This document shows positions 22,997-32,266 of a stretch of 64,000 nt of DNA, piece by piece. The notes under the pieces were generated by a model that was not told where the DNA came from, did not search any database, and saw only the letters and a list, made by a program, of their open reading frames with translations. The first letter of the stretch is position 1. The number at the start of each line of letters is the position of its first letter. The DNA comes from Rhodococcus koreensis. Lineage in GTDB: Bacteria > Actinomycetota > Actinomycetes > Mycobacteriales > Mycobacteriaceae. Where the stretch lies: positions 1,302,001-1,366,000 of the forward strand of contig NZ_FNSV01000005.1 in assembly GCF_900105905.1 (NCBI RefSeq), given 5' to 3'. The translations under genes and the position numbers were made by a program.

Positions 22997-25900
22997 CAGT
23001 ACGTCACCTCCTGCGAGCGACGACGCACCACCGTCACCTCGTCGCGTTGGTTTCCGGTGGGCCCGAGGTAATTGAACGCGAACGACGTCTGGGCGTAGCC
23101 ACCGGCCAGGTGGGATGGTTTGATCAGCAGCCTGGTCAGCGAGTTGTGGATGCCCCCACGCTTTCCGGTGGTCTCGGTGAGCGGCACGTCGATGGTGCGT
23201 TCCTGCGCGTGGTACACGTAGACGACACCGTCCGGCATCCGATGCGAGACGATCGCCCGGCACACCACCACGCCGTTGCGGTTGACCGCCTCCACCCAGT
23301 CGTTGTCGCGCACCTCGATCTTCGCGGCGTCGTTCGGGCTCATCCACATGGTGGGCCCACCCCGGGACAGCGACAGCATGAACAGGTTGTCCTGGTACTC
23401 GGAGTGGATCGACCACTTCGAGTGCGGGGTCAGATAGCGCACGCTCAGCCCGATCCCGCCCTGCCGATCGCCCACGGCGGGTTCGCCGAACAACCGGGCC
23501 ATGTCGAGCGGCGGGCGGTAGATGGGCAATTGCTCCCCCAGTTCCTCGATCCAGTCGTGGTCGAGGAAGAAGTGCATGCGCCCGGTCAGCGTGTGAAATG
23601 GCTTCAGTTCCTCGATATTCACTGTGAACGGTGCGTACCGGCGGCCGCCGGTCTCGCTGCCCGACCATTCGGGGCTGGTGATCACCGGAACAGGCCGGGC
23701 CTGGGTGTCGGCGAACGTGATCCGGCGCTCCTCGCTCCCCTCGGCGAGGTGCGCGAGCGGCGTGCCCGTCCGCTTCTCCAGTTCGCGGAATCCCTGGACG
23801 GCGAGTCTGCCGTTCGACGTCCCCGACAACGCGAGGATGGTCTCGGCCATCTTCTCTGCGGTGTCGAGCGCCGGACGACCCGCGGCGACGCCGGAGTCGA
23901 GGACGCCGTGCTCGGCGGCGAGTTCTCGTACCTCCCGGTCCGGATGCGTGGTGACGCCTTTGGTGGTGAGCCCCGCCGACTCGACGAGCGGCCCCAGCGC
24001 CGCCCACTTCTCGGCGACGGCGGGATAGTCCCGTTCGACCACCACCAGCGGCCCCATCGTCGTGCCCGGGACGGGCGTCTGACCGTGTGCGCGCCAATCC
24101 TGTTCGGTGCCGCCCCGGTATGCCATCGCTCCCGGGGTGTCGTGCTGCAACGTGCCCATCACGACGTCGCGGCGCACACCGAGGTGCCGCCGCGCCAGCA
24201 CGCTGAACGCCTGCGCCACCGCACCGAAAGCGTCGAAATCGGAACGGGTTTCCCACGGCGGGTCGATCGCCGCGGTGAAGGCATGCAGGTACGGGTGCAT
24301 GTCGGTGCTGGACAGGTCGGACTTCTCGTACCAGGTCGCGGCGGGGAGGACGACGTCCGACAGCAACGTGGTGGACGTCATCCGGAAGTCGATCGACATC
24401 AGCAGGTCGAGTTTGCCCTCCGGGATGTCGTCGCGCCAGGTGACGTCGTTCGGACGAAGGTTCTCGGGGGTGGGCTCCGCCTGCAGATTCGACGTCGTGC
24501 CCAGGAGATGCCGGAGAAAGTACTCGTTGCCCTTGCTCGACGAACCGAGCAGGTTCGCGCGCCACACACTCAGCACGCGCGGCCAGTTCCGCGGATCGTC
24601 CGGGTCGGTGAGCGCGAATTTCAGCTCCCCCGAGGCCAATCGGCTGGTCACGTGCTCCACGACGTCACGCCCCTGGGCCTCGGCCTCGTCCGCCAGGTCG
24701 AGGCTGGAGCGGTCGAACTGCGGGTAGAACGGCGTCCACCCCATCGAGACGGCCGACGTCATCACGTCCATCGTGTGCCTGCCCCGGAAGTTTCCCCGGC
24801 CGGTGGGGCTCGCGAGGGCGTCGGCGCGGTACCCGTCGTACCGCCACTGGTCGGTGTGGACGTACCAATACGACGTGCCCGCCATCTGGCGCGGCGGGCG
24901 ACTCCAGTCGGTGCCCATCGCGACCGTCGCCCATCCCGTGACGGGACGGCACTTCTCCTGCCCGACGTAGTGGGCCCACCCGCCGCCGTTGCGGCCCATC
25001 GACCCGGTGAGCAACAGCAGGCTCAGCACCGCCCGGTACGTCGCGTCGCCGTGGAACCACTGGCAGATCCCGGCGCCCATGATGATCATCGAACGCCCGC
25101 CCGAGTCGACGGCGTTGGTCGCGAACTCGCGGGCGATCCGGATCACCTGCGCCGCCGCGACCCCGGTGATCGGCTCCTGCCACGCCGGTGTGTACGGGAC
25201 GGCCGCGTCGTCGAAGCCGCCGGGCCACTCGCCGGGAAGCCCGGGCCGAGCAACGCCGTACTGGGCGAGCAGGAGGTCGTAGACAGTGCACACCCGGAGG
25301 TCGCCGACCCGGCGAACCGGCACACCGCGCACCAGCGTCTCGCCGTGGCCGTCTCGGGTGTCGAACCGCGGCAGGTGCACGGCGGCGGTCTCGCCCTCGC
25401 CGTCGGGCGCGGCGACCGTCAGCGCGGGAACGACATCACCGAGGTCCAGATTCCATTTCCCCACGCCCTCGTCGCCGTAGCGGAATCCGAGGGAGCCGTG
25501 CGGCACCACCACCTCGCCCGTCGCGCCGTCCACCAGGACGGGTTTGAACGCGGCATTCTCGCTCGTGTCCCCGAGATCCGCGGCGGTGAGATTCTTTCCC
25601 GGAACGAGGCGGCCGTCGCGTTCCTCGAGCGCGATCAGGAACGGCAGGTCCGTGTACTGCCGCACGTAGTCGACGAAGAACGGTTCGCGCCGCGTCACGA
25701 AGAACTCCGACAGGATCACGTGTCCCATCGCCATCGCCATCGCGCCGTCCGTGCCCGCCGCGCACGGCATCCACTCGTCGGCGAATTTCGTGTTGTCGGC
25801 GTAATCGGGGCTGATCGACACGACTTTCGTGCCGCGATACCGCACCTCGGCCATCCAGTGGGCGTCCGGCGTCCGGGTGACCGGGACGTTGGACCCCCAC

Positions 25901-26682
25901 ATCATCAGATACGCCGCGTCCCACCAGTCTCCGGACTCGGGAACGTCGGTCTGATCCCCGAACACCTGCGGCGACGCGACCGGAAGATCGGCGTACCAAT
26001 CGTAGAACGAGGTCATGACGCCACCGAGGAGTTCGACGAACCGCGATCCCGCGGCGAACGACACCATCGACATCGCGGGAATCGGCGAGAACCCGGCGAT
26101 CCGGTCGGGGCCGTATTCCCTGATCGTGTGCACGTGCGCGGCGGCGATCATCTCGGTGGCCTCGGCCCAGGTGACCCGAACGAGTCCGCCCTTGCCCCTG
26201 GCCTGCTGATACTTCCGGCGACGCGCGGGGTCGGCCTGGATGTCGGCCCACGCGTCCACCGGATCACCGAGACGCTCACGCGCCTCCCGGTACATTTCGA
26301 CGAGAACACCGCGCGCGTAGGGATACCGCACGCGTGTCGGCGAGTACGTGTACCAGGAGAACGCCGCACCGCGCGGGCAGCCGCGGGGTTCGTACTCGGG
26401 GCGGTCCGGACCCACCGACGGGTAGTCGGTTTCCTGGGTCTCCCACGTGATGATCCCGTCCTTGACGTAGATCTTCCACGAACACGATCCGGTGCAGTTC
26501 ACCCCGTGGGTGGACCGCACCACCTTGTCGTGGCTCCAGCGGTCCCGGTAGAAGACGTCGCCCTGCCGCCCGCCTTCCCGGGTGACGGTGCGCAGGTCGT
26601 CCGAGAACACACCCGGGGTGAAGAACCGCCCTCCCCTGAGCAGGGCTTCCTCCGCGGGACCACCGGTGTGCGGGATGACCAC
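22996..26682 (-). CDS. narG: Respiratory nitrate reductase alpha subunit NarG
   Basis: A 1228-residue molybdopterin (bis-MGD) catalytic subunit reducing nitrate to nitrite at the inner face of the membrane. The FS0 4Fe-4S site has the NarG-specific histidine: H59, C63, C67 in HGVNCTGSCSW, with C102 in RGCPRGAAF. The Mo-Asp region is SPDYADNTKFADEWMPCAAGTD. No Tat signal is needed because NarG is cytoplasmic. The start is the GTG at 26682. It heads narGHJI. No narK transporter or dedicated two-component system is in this window, so nitrate import must be encoded elsewhere. Confidence 0.96.
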   Translation of the reverse strand: MVIPHTGGPAEEALLRGGRFFTPGVFSDDLRTVTREGGRQGDVFYRDRWSHDKVVRSTHGVNCTGSCSWKIYVKDGIITWETQETDYPSVGPDRPEYEPRGCPRGAAFSWYTYSPTRVRYPYARGVLVEMYREARERLGDPVDAWADIQADPARRRKYQQARGKGGLVRVTWAEATEMIAAAHVHTIREYGPDRIAGFSPIPAMSMVSFAAGSRFVELLGGVMTSFYDWYADLPVASPQVFGDQTDVPESGDWWDAAYLMMWGSNVPVTRTPDAHWMAEVRYRGTKVVSISPDYADNTKFADEWMPCAAGTDGAMAMAMGHVILSEFFVTRREPFFVDYVRQYTDLPFLIALEERDGRLVPGKNLTAADLGDTSENAAFKPVLVDGATGEVVVPHGSLGFRYGDEGVGKWNLDLGDVVPALTVAAPDGEGETAAVHLPRFDTRDGHGETLVRGVPVRRVGDLRVCTVYDLLLAQYGVARPGLPGEWPGGFDDAAVPYTPAWQEPITGVAAAQVIRIAREFATNAVDSGGRSMIIMGAGICQWFHGDATYRAVLSLLLLTGSMGRNGGGWAHYVGQEKCRPVTGWATVAMGTDWSRPPRQMAGTSYWYVHTDQWRYDGYRADALASPTGRGNFRGRHTMDVMTSAVSMGWTPFYPQFDRSSLDLADEAEAQGRDVVEHVTSRLASGELKFALTDPDDPRNWPRVLSVWRANLLGSSSKGNEYFLRHLLGTTSNLQAEPTPENLRPNDVTWRDDIPEGKLDLLMSIDFRMTSTTLLSDVVLPAATWYEKSDLSSTDMHPYLHAFTAAIDPPWETRSDFDAFGAVAQAFSVLARRHLGVRRDVVMGTLQHDTPGAMAYRGGTEQDWRAHGQTPVPGTTMGPLVVVERDYPAVAEKWAALGPLVESAGLTTKGVTTHPDREVRELAAEHGVLDSGVAAGRPALDTAEKMAETILALSGTSNGRLAVQGFRELEKRTGTPLAHLAEGSEERRITFADTQARPVPVITSPEWSGSETGGRRYAPFTVNIEELKPFHTLTGRMHFFLDHDWIEELGEQLPIYRPPLDMARLFGEPAVGDRQGGIGLSVRYLTPHSKWSIHSEYQDNLFMLSLSRGGPTMWMSPNDAAKIEVRDNDWVEAVNRNGVVVCRAIVSHRMPDGVVYVYHAQERTIDVPLTETTGKRGGIHNSLTRLLIKPSHLAGGYAQTSFAFNYLGPTGNQRDEVTVVRRRSQEVTY

Positions 26683-26844
26683 GTCTGCTCTCCTTCAGGT
26701 CGAGTGGGCCGACGCCGGACTCGGGGTCCGCGTCGAATTCGATACCTCACGAAGTCCTGAACGCACCCGTCCATGGAACCGCAGTTGCCGCGGGATCGTG
26801 GCGAATCGGACAAACACCGGAATCGGGTCGACGCGCTCGCCGGG

Positions 26845-27516
26845 TCAGTGCCGCGTATCGCCGGACCGCAAGTCGGTCGCCGCCAGCACCGCGATGCGCT
26901 CGGTGCGCTGGCCCGGCCGGATCATGTCCCGCGCCTCCAGCATCCTCGTGCGGGACGCGAGCGCGGGACCGAACGGCACGTCCTCCGACGTCACCACGTC
27001 CACCCGCAGTCCCCGTTCCTCGAGCATCGCCCGCGTCTTGTCCACTCCGTTGAGCGTCGACTGGACGAGGAGCAGGGTGCCACCGGGAGCGAGGAGGTCC
27101 GGGGTTTCGCTGCAGATCCGGTCCAGCACGGCGCGCCCGTCGACGCCCCCGTCCCAAGCCCGCGCGAGGACCCGGCCCGGCCTGCCGTCGTCGGTCGCCG
27201 GCGCGTACGGCGGGTTGGCCACCACCACGTCGAAGCGAAGGGTCCGGACGGCGTCCACCAGATCGCCCCGCACCACACGGATCGTCCGCCGGTTCAGTGT
27301 GGCATTGAGCCACGTACTGATCGCGGCGCGGCGGGACACGTCGACCGCGGTCACCCAGCCGGCCCCCGCCGCACACGCCTGGACACTCAACACGCCTGTG
27401 CCGCAGCAGAGATCGAGTACACGGGTGCCCGGCCCGAGTTCTCGGGCGGCCAGCACCTCGGCGAGCAGCCACGTGTCGCGCTGGGGGCGATACACCCCGG
27501 GTAGACGAACGAGCAT
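26845..27516 (-). CDS. HemK/PrmC-like class I SAM methyltransferase
   Basis: A 223-residue methyltransferase. The SAM motif is VLDLCCGTGVLSVQA (residues about 35-49), and the catalytic NPPY of glutamine/N6-adenine methyltransferases is present in VVVANPPYAPA (about 105). The ATG at 27516 has a strong ribosome site (AGGGAGGGAG) and places the start just before VRLPGVYRPQRDTWLL, typical of HemK2/MTQ2-like proteins. It lies 162 bp upstream of narG on the same strand. The substrate, a protein or small molecule, is not known. Confidence 0.85.
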   Translation of the reverse strand: MLVRLPGVYRPQRDTWLLAEVLAARELGPGTRVLDLCCGTGVLSVQACAAGAGWVTAVDVSRRAAISTWLNATLNRRTIRVVRGDLVDAVRTLRFDVVVANPPYAPATDDGRPGRVLARAWDGGVDGRAVLDRICSETPDLLAPGGTLLLVQSTLNGVDKTRAMLEERGLRVDVVTSEDVPFGPALASRTRMLEARDMIRPGQRTERIAVLAATDLRSGDTRH

Positions 27517-27659
27517 GATCGGCTCCCTCCCTCGCCGTTCCCTACAAGCGTGGCCAGTACCGCGAGTTACACGCAACTCGACACGGCCCAATTCACCCGT
27601 TGTTCACGTCCACCCCCCCTTCGCCGTCGGCCGGGGCCGAAAACGGGTACTCCTCCTCC

Positions 27660-28055
27660 GTGCCACATTCCTTCTCAGCCGATTCCGACGCCCCGGTGGG
27701 GACCGTGTGGGCGCTCGTCGCTCGGCCCTCGCGCTGGCCCGAGTGGGCGCCGCACGTGCGCGGCGCGTGGGGTCTCGGTTCCCCCGAGGTCGAGGCCGGC
27801 CGGTGCGGCGCGGCCCGATTGCTCTGGATCGTGCCGGTTCCCGTATCCATCTCGGCCACGACACCCGGCCGCTCCTGGACCTGGCGGGTGGGACCGATGA
27901 CGCTCGATCACCTCGTCGAGCCCCGCGGCACCGGTTCGCGGATCACGATGACGATGTCCGCGCCCGGGCCACTCGATGCGATGCTCGGCATCACCTACGG
28001 CCCGGTCGTGCGGACCCTCGTCCGCCGGCTCGCCTGCGTCGCGGGCGAACGCTAG
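27660..28055 (+). CDS. SRPBCC family protein
   Basis: A 131-residue START-like protein. VPHSFSADSDAPVGTVWALV and RPSRWPEWAPHVRGAWGLG are the usual opening strand, helix and Trp-containing turn. A long C-terminal helix ends in RRLACVAGER. The GTG at 27660 gives a normal SRPBCC start; a TTG at 27600 is an in-frame alternative adding 20 low-complexity residues. Its stop shares a CTAG with the convergent DinB gene. Ligand unknown. Confidence 0.76.
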   Translation: MPHSFSADSDAPVGTVWALVARPSRWPEWAPHVRGAWGLGSPEVEAGRCGAARLLWIVPVPVSISATTPGRSWTWRVGPMTLDHLVEPRGTGSRITMTMSAPGPLDAMLGITYGPVVRTLVRRLACVAGER

Positions 28056-28606
28056 GCCGGTCGTCGCAGGTACAGATCGCGCAGCAGCGCCACTTCGGCA
28101 CCGTGGTGGATGACCTCGCGATTGATGTGCAACACCAGCGCCGCCATCGGGTAGTCCGCGAACGGTCCTTCGCTGGGCCCACACGGCTCGGCGAGGCCGC
28201 TGGTTCCCAGGCCCCGCACGCCTTCGCACCAGGCGTCGTACTGCTCGTCGAGTTGGATGAGCGCCCGCGCGGCGGTGCCGGCGTAGTCGAACGTCTCATA
28301 GTCCATGGGCGGGCCGCCGAAGTGATTTCCGATCCGCATGCCGAAGACGCCGACGATGATGTGCCCGAGCCGCCAGGCGATGGTCGTGATCGGCGGCGGG
28401 TCCGGCGCGGGAAAGGCGAAGTCGATGGTGAACTCGCCGCTGCCGGCCTGAACGGGAGCCTGCGAGCGGCCTCTCGGTCTCACACTCCAGCAGTCCGGGG
28501 CAGGCTCCCAGACGTACTCCTCATCGGTCAGCCCCGCCAGCCGTGGGCGCAATTGATGGTCCCAGTGCCAGCTGAGCTGATCGGCAAGTTCGTGCGGCCA
28601 GTCCAT
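28052..28606 (-). CDS. DinB family protein (DUF664-like)
   Basis: A 184-residue DinB/YfiT-like four-helix protein. Metal-type histidines are in ELADQLSWHWDHQLRPRLAG (residues about 6-25), TTIAWRLGHIIVGVFGMR (about 75-92) and ALVLHINREVIHHGAEVALL (about 155-175), the common triad layout. The ATG at 28606 starts right before the first helix. It converges with the SRPBCC gene; the tetranucleotide CTAG at 28052-28055 supplies both stop codons. Confidence 0.82.
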   Translation of the reverse strand: MDWPHELADQLSWHWDHQLRPRLAGLTDEEYVWEPAPDCWSVRPRGRSQAPVQAGSGEFTIDFAFPAPDPPPITTIAWRLGHIIVGVFGMRIGNHFGGPPMDYETFDYAGTAARALIQLDEQYDAWCEGVRGLGTSGLAEPCGPSEGPFADYPMAALVLHINREVIHHGAEVALLRDLYLRRPA

Positions 28607-28830
28607 TCGTGCTCCCCTCTCCCGGTCGCCGACCGGACGTCGGAATATCTCGTGACGTGCTACCGCGCAGCGTCCCGGATCCGGACACCCGGATGGTTGG
28701 CCCGCAGATTCATTGCGGCCAGCGTGACCGTCCGTTCGATCCGCCGCTCCCTGGTGTCCGCCTTCTTGGTCCGCACCGAACTCGCCCGGATCGGCACGGA
28801 ACTCACCCACCAATACTCCGGCGAGAACGG

Positions 28831-29127
28831 TCACTCGGCCAGGTAACGCTCCACGGTCTCGACCTTCGCCCGAAGCTGACCGCTGCGCGCCGGCCGAATA
28901 TCCGCCTTCAGCACCAGACTGACCCGCGGAAACTGTTCCAGCAGAACGTCCGTCGCGCGCTTCACGACTGCCATCACCTCGTCCCACTCACCCTCGACGG
29001 TGGTGAACATCGACGTGGTCTCGTTGGGCAGCCCGGATTCGCGGACAACACGCACGGCCGCGGCGACCGCGGCACCGACACTGTCGGAGTCCCCGCCCAT
29101 CGGGCTGACGCTGAATGCCACCAGCAT
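28831..29127 (-). CDS. MTH1187 family thiamine-binding protein
   Basis: A 98-residue ferredoxin-like protein of the MTH1187/YkoF family, whose members bind thiamine or related compounds. Typical features are MLVAFSVSPMG at the N-terminus, then SVGAAVAAAVRVVRESG, TTVEGEWDEVMAVVKRA and RVSLVLKADIRPAR. The start ATG at 29127 follows AAGGAGAGCGC. It has no thiamine genes beside it. Between it and the DinB gene, 28660-28806 holds a short minus-strand frame that may be a gene remnant. Confidence 0.87.
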   Translation of the reverse strand: MLVAFSVSPMGGDSDSVGAAVAAAVRVVRESGLPNETTSMFTTVEGEWDEVMAVVKRATDVLLEQFPRVSLVLKADIRPARSGQLRAKVETVERYLAE

Positions 29128-29184
29128 GCGCTCTCCTTGCCGTGGGGATCGATGACCACCATTGAATCACCTCGTCCGCTCCCG

Positions 29185-30375
29185 CTAGGCCGTTCGGGGC
29201 AGCGACCCGGTAGCCGTGTCGGCGTGCGCCTGCCGCCGCAACGCCTCCAGGTTCTGCCGCATCTGCGGCCGCATGTCGCGGTGCTGCGGCTGGAGGTGTG
29301 AGTAGAGCGAGAGCAGCGGGCGGTACGGCAGTACGTCGATCCGATACGAGTGCGTCACCCGGGTCCCGTCGCCGTCCGCCCTGAACGTGTACGACCAGGT
29401 GGTCGAGTCGTGGTACAGCGGGTTGCGCCTATCCGACACCGTGTGGAATGCGAATTTCCTGCCCGGATCGGCGGCGGTCACCTCGCAGACGCGGGACCAC
29501 CGCATGTGATGTGCGCGGTTGTGTCCCCGGAATCGGGCGCCCACGGCCCCCGGCGACCGTCCCGGTAGCCACGCGCAGCTGCGGCACTCGGGGCTGCGTT
29601 CGGTGATGCGGGTGACGTCGGCGACCACGTCGTACAGCGGCCGGGCCGGGACGTCGATCCACAATTCTGCCGAGCCCTCGGTGAGGGCCGGCCGGTGGTG
29701 CCGCGGGCTCACGTCGAGGTCGGCGCCCCACCGGGCGGCGCACGCCCGCCGATACGGTCGTTTGAACGCATGGAGCAGCATGAACCGGGTGGCGGGACCG
29801 ACCTTGCGAACGGTGACGTCGTAGTCCTCCCGATCGACACCGTCGACAAGCCAGTGAGCTTCGATCCCCAGCTCCCGCTTGGTCTTCGAGGCAATGAACA
29901 CCTCCTGCTCCACGTCGTCCCACTGACCACGGGTCAGGGTTCGGGCGACGACCGGCATCATCTCGTCCTCCTCCCGCTGCAGATGCGGCAGCAGAACCTG
30001 CCCGAGAGCGGCGAGGGAACGCGAAAGTTCCTCTCGGGCAGCCGGATGCGCACGATATTCGGTTGCCGCGGCGGCGACCCGCTCCATCTCGGGGACGATT
30101 CGCGCATGATCGGCGTCCATCACGTCGAGCAGCGGCCCGGCGTCCGGGTTCAACTCGCGGACCAGCGGCCACAGCCCACGGTCCTCGCCGCTGTGGTGCA
30201 GGTGCAGGAAATGCATCATCCACACGAGATGATCGGCGAGGGCGACCCGTTGGGTCTGCGCGGGCGGAGGTGCCATGTGCAGCGCCTCCGCGGCGCGAGC
30301 GATATCGCGGCGCAGCGCGTTGTGGACGATGCGCATGATGCGAGTGTCGGCAGAATGCCGAGTGTCGGTAGTCAT
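29185..30375 (-). CDS. Hemerythrin domain-SRPBCC domain fusion protein
   Basis: A 396-residue protein with two domains. Residues about 10-150 are a hemerythrin-like four-helix bundle: H18, HHSGED (60-65), H90 in MDADHARI, and HLQREEDE (131-138) fit the diiron ligands of the HHE family. Residues about 215-375 form an SRPBCC (START-like) domain (AELWIDVPARPLYDVVADVT, and SYTFRADGDGTRVTHSYRI). Hemerythrins bind O2 or NO or sense iron. Joining one to a hydrophobic-ligand fold is unusual and suggests redox- or gas-linked handling of a small molecule (inference). It follows a tetR gene on the same strand after 29 bp with a palindrome. Confidence 0.82.
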   Translation of the reverse strand: MTTDTRHSADTRIMRIVHNALRRDIARAAEALHMAPPPAQTQRVALADHLVWMMHFLHLHHSGEDRGLWPLVRELNPDAGPLLDVMDADHARIVPEMERVAAAATEYRAHPAAREELSRSLAALGQVLLPHLQREEDEMMPVVARTLTRGQWDDVEQEVFIASKTKRELGIEAHWLVDGVDREDYDVTVRKVGPATRFMLLHAFKRPYRRACAARWGADLDVSPRHHRPALTEGSAELWIDVPARPLYDVVADVTRITERSPECRSCAWLPGRSPGAVGARFRGHNRAHHMRWSRVCEVTAADPGRKFAFHTVSDRRNPLYHDSTTWSYTFRADGDGTRVTHSYRIDVLPYRPLLSLYSHLQPQHRDMRPQMRQNLEALRRQAHADTATGSLPRTA

Positions 30376-30396
30376 GACCTACTCCAGACAAAGGCG

Positions 30397-30413
30397 CCGG
30401 TGTGTCACACCGG
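30397..30413. promoter_or_regulatory. 17-bp palindrome between tetR and the hemerythrin fusion
   Basis: CCGGTGTG and CACACCGG flank a single central T. It overlaps the last codons of tetR and lies 22 bp before the hemerythrin gene start. It could be a TetR operator for the downstream gene or a transcript hairpin; the one-base spacer favours a protein site. Confidence 0.45.
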
Positions 30414-31064
30414 GCGGTCGAGGATTTCTTCGATGCGGTCGATCAACCATGACTCGTAACGGACACGGCTCCAACCGCATTCGTCCACGAGCAGGGCGTA
30501 GACCTGGTCGTGGGCCTGGACCCACAGTTCGTCGACCTGACCGGGATCGGCGTGACGACCCACGATCAGGTCTGCGACGTCGGCGACCGAGCGCCTGCGC
30601 TGCCCTTCCAGGTCGGCGGCCACCGCTGCGAGCGTGGCATCCGCCGTCGCACCCTGGCGGATTGCGACGGCCAGGCGGTAGATGCGCTCGTTGATCGTGG
30701 CGATCATGCACGCACCCGACTCGATGCGGTCACTGGTCGTGCGCCCCGTTCGGATCGCCGTGTAGACGGGCCGGTCTGCCAACGGCACCTCAGCGTCGTC
30801 TCCGACGATGGCAACCTCCAGTGCCGACTTCAACAGGTCGGCCTTGGATCCGAATGTCGCGTAGACGGTTTCGACGGAAACCTCCGCGGCCCGCGCGACA
30901 TCCCGCACTCCTGTCGCGACCCAGCCGCGCTCGGCGAACAACCGGGTGGCGGCCTCGAGCACGACCGCCCGCGTCTTCGCCGCCTGCATGCGGCGTAGCG
31001 GAGATCGGTACCGGCGGGTCCCGGATCCGCCCGGCACCGCCGAGTCGTGCTCGACCGTTGCCAT
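30405..31064 (-). CDS. TetR family transcriptional regulator
   Basis: A 219-residue TetR regulator. The DNA-binding domain is at residues about 30-78: TRAVVLEAATRLFAERGWVA, GVRDVARAAEVSVETVYATF, then GSKADLLKSALE. The C-terminal ligand domain is not assignable. The ATG at 31064 is preferred to a TTG two codons upstream. It is divergent from a decayed FAD-monooxygenase gene, the classic arrangement for a regulator and its target, and precedes the hemerythrin fusion, which may now be its main target. Confidence 0.88.
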   Translation of the reverse strand: MATVEHDSAVPGGSGTRRYRSPLRRMQAAKTRAVVLEAATRLFAERGWVATGVRDVARAAEVSVETVYATFGSKADLLKSALEVAIVGDDAEVPLADRPVYTAIRTGRTTSDRIESGACMIATINERIYRLAVAIRQGATADATLAAVAADLEGQRRRSVADVADLIVGRHADPGQVDELWVQAHDQVYALLVDECGWSRVRYESWLIDRIEEILDRPV

Positions 31065-31074
31065 ACCCAATCTT

Positions 31075-31090
31075 AGAACGCATGAGTTTT
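31075..31090. promoter_or_regulatory. Imperfect palindrome upstream of tetR
   Basis: AGAACG-CATG-AGTTTT is a partial inverted repeat centred on CATG, 11 bp upstream of the TetR start and near the decayed divergent gene. Its position and AT content suit an autoregulatory operator, but the symmetry is only about two thirds. Confidence 0.3.
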
Positions 31091-31164
31091 CAATACAACC
31101 CTGTTCAAGTCATTTCGGCGACGCGCCCGTCCGTACCCGAACACGGTCGAAGAGCGCCCCTTCC

Positions 31165-32243
31165 AGGCACAGTGTGGCCGGTCCGAGAACCGCGACCGAC
31201 CGGGTGGTGCCGGCGACCGTGTACGAGCGGCGGGAACCGGACTCCGCGGGCGAGGACGGCGCCTACCTGACGGTGTCCGGTCAGGCACTCGCCGACCTCG
31301 ACACCCTCGGCGTCGGCGTCACACTCCGCGCCACGGGGCTCCCGGTCCACACGATCTCGGTGACCACCGACGGCCGGAGTCGACGCGCACCCCTGACACC
31401 TGTCGACGGGATCGGCCACCACCACTTCTGGCGTCGCGACCTCATCGGCGGTGCCGAGAACTCGGCGCCACCATCGTCCACGGCGCGACCGCCACCGCGG
31501 TGGACACCTCCCCCGACGGTGCGCGGCTGCACACGGCCGACGGCCGGGTTGTCGACTCGGACGTGCTCGTCGGGTGCGACGGAATGTCCTCGATCGTGCG
31601 CGGAGAGATCATCGTCGGCCCGACCGGACCGGTCTACGACGACCAGGTCGTGCTCTACGGCCACCACACCGGCATCCCCGGCCACACCGACCCCGAACCC
31701 GGGCTACTGTCGTTCTTCCGCCACGCAGAACACACCTTCGGCATTCTCGACGGTGGCGGCACGGGGACCTTCTGGTTCGCCCGGCTGACCCGCCCGGCGC
31801 TCCCCCCGGCCGGCGTCGGCCTGCACCCCTCGCAGGATTGGACGCGCGAGCTGACCGCCGCATTCCCCACCCCGATCCCCGGCGTCCGCCCCATCTCGAG
31901 GCGACCCCGACGATCTTCGCCTGCAACGCCGATCGCGTACCCGACCTACCCTCCTGGGTGATCAACGGGCCATGATCATCGGTGACGCCGCCCACGGCAT
32001 GTCACCGGCAGCGGGCCAGGGCGCCTCCCTCGCCATCGACGACGCCCTCACCACCGCAGCCGTCCTCGACCCGCGCACCCCCGCATCGACGTACTCCTCC
32101 GCGATAAGCCGACGCCGCACCGTCGCCGACGAGGCCCGCAGCGCGCCCGCCCGCCGGCCGCAGAACTGAAGCCGGCATTCCTGCGACGCCTCGGCGTCGC
32201 GCCCGACCAGTACAGGCGGCACTTCGCCGCCACCGCACCCTGA
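31165..32243 (+). pseudogene. Decayed FAD-dependent monooxygenase
   Basis: Pieces of a group A flavin monooxygenase can be followed through four successive reading-frame changes. They are ATVYERREPDSAGEDGAYLT (N-terminal region), TADGRVVDSDVLVGCDGMSS (from 31500), and the FAD-ribityl motif IGDAAHGMSPAAGQGASLAI (from 31972). The last piece ends at the TGA 32241-32243. The N-terminal GxGxxG dinucleotide motif is missing. Several frameshifts plus a lost N-terminus make this a true pseudogene rather than one sequencing error. It is divergent from tetR and was probably its target. Confidence 0.8.
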
Positions 32244-32266
32244 TCCCACAGTGCAAGGACAAGGCC

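Noticed and set aside
23047..26760. A 1237-codon open frame on the plus strand opposite narG
   Set aside because: It is an antisense shadow: His/Arg/Asp-rich with no domain pattern, while the minus strand encodes a textbook NarG over the same stretch.
28660..28806. A 48-codon minus-strand frame containing KKADTRERRIERTVTLAA
   Set aside because: It loosely recalls the C-terminal tail of YdeI/OmpD-associated proteins, but it is too short and lacks the rest; perhaps a remnant.
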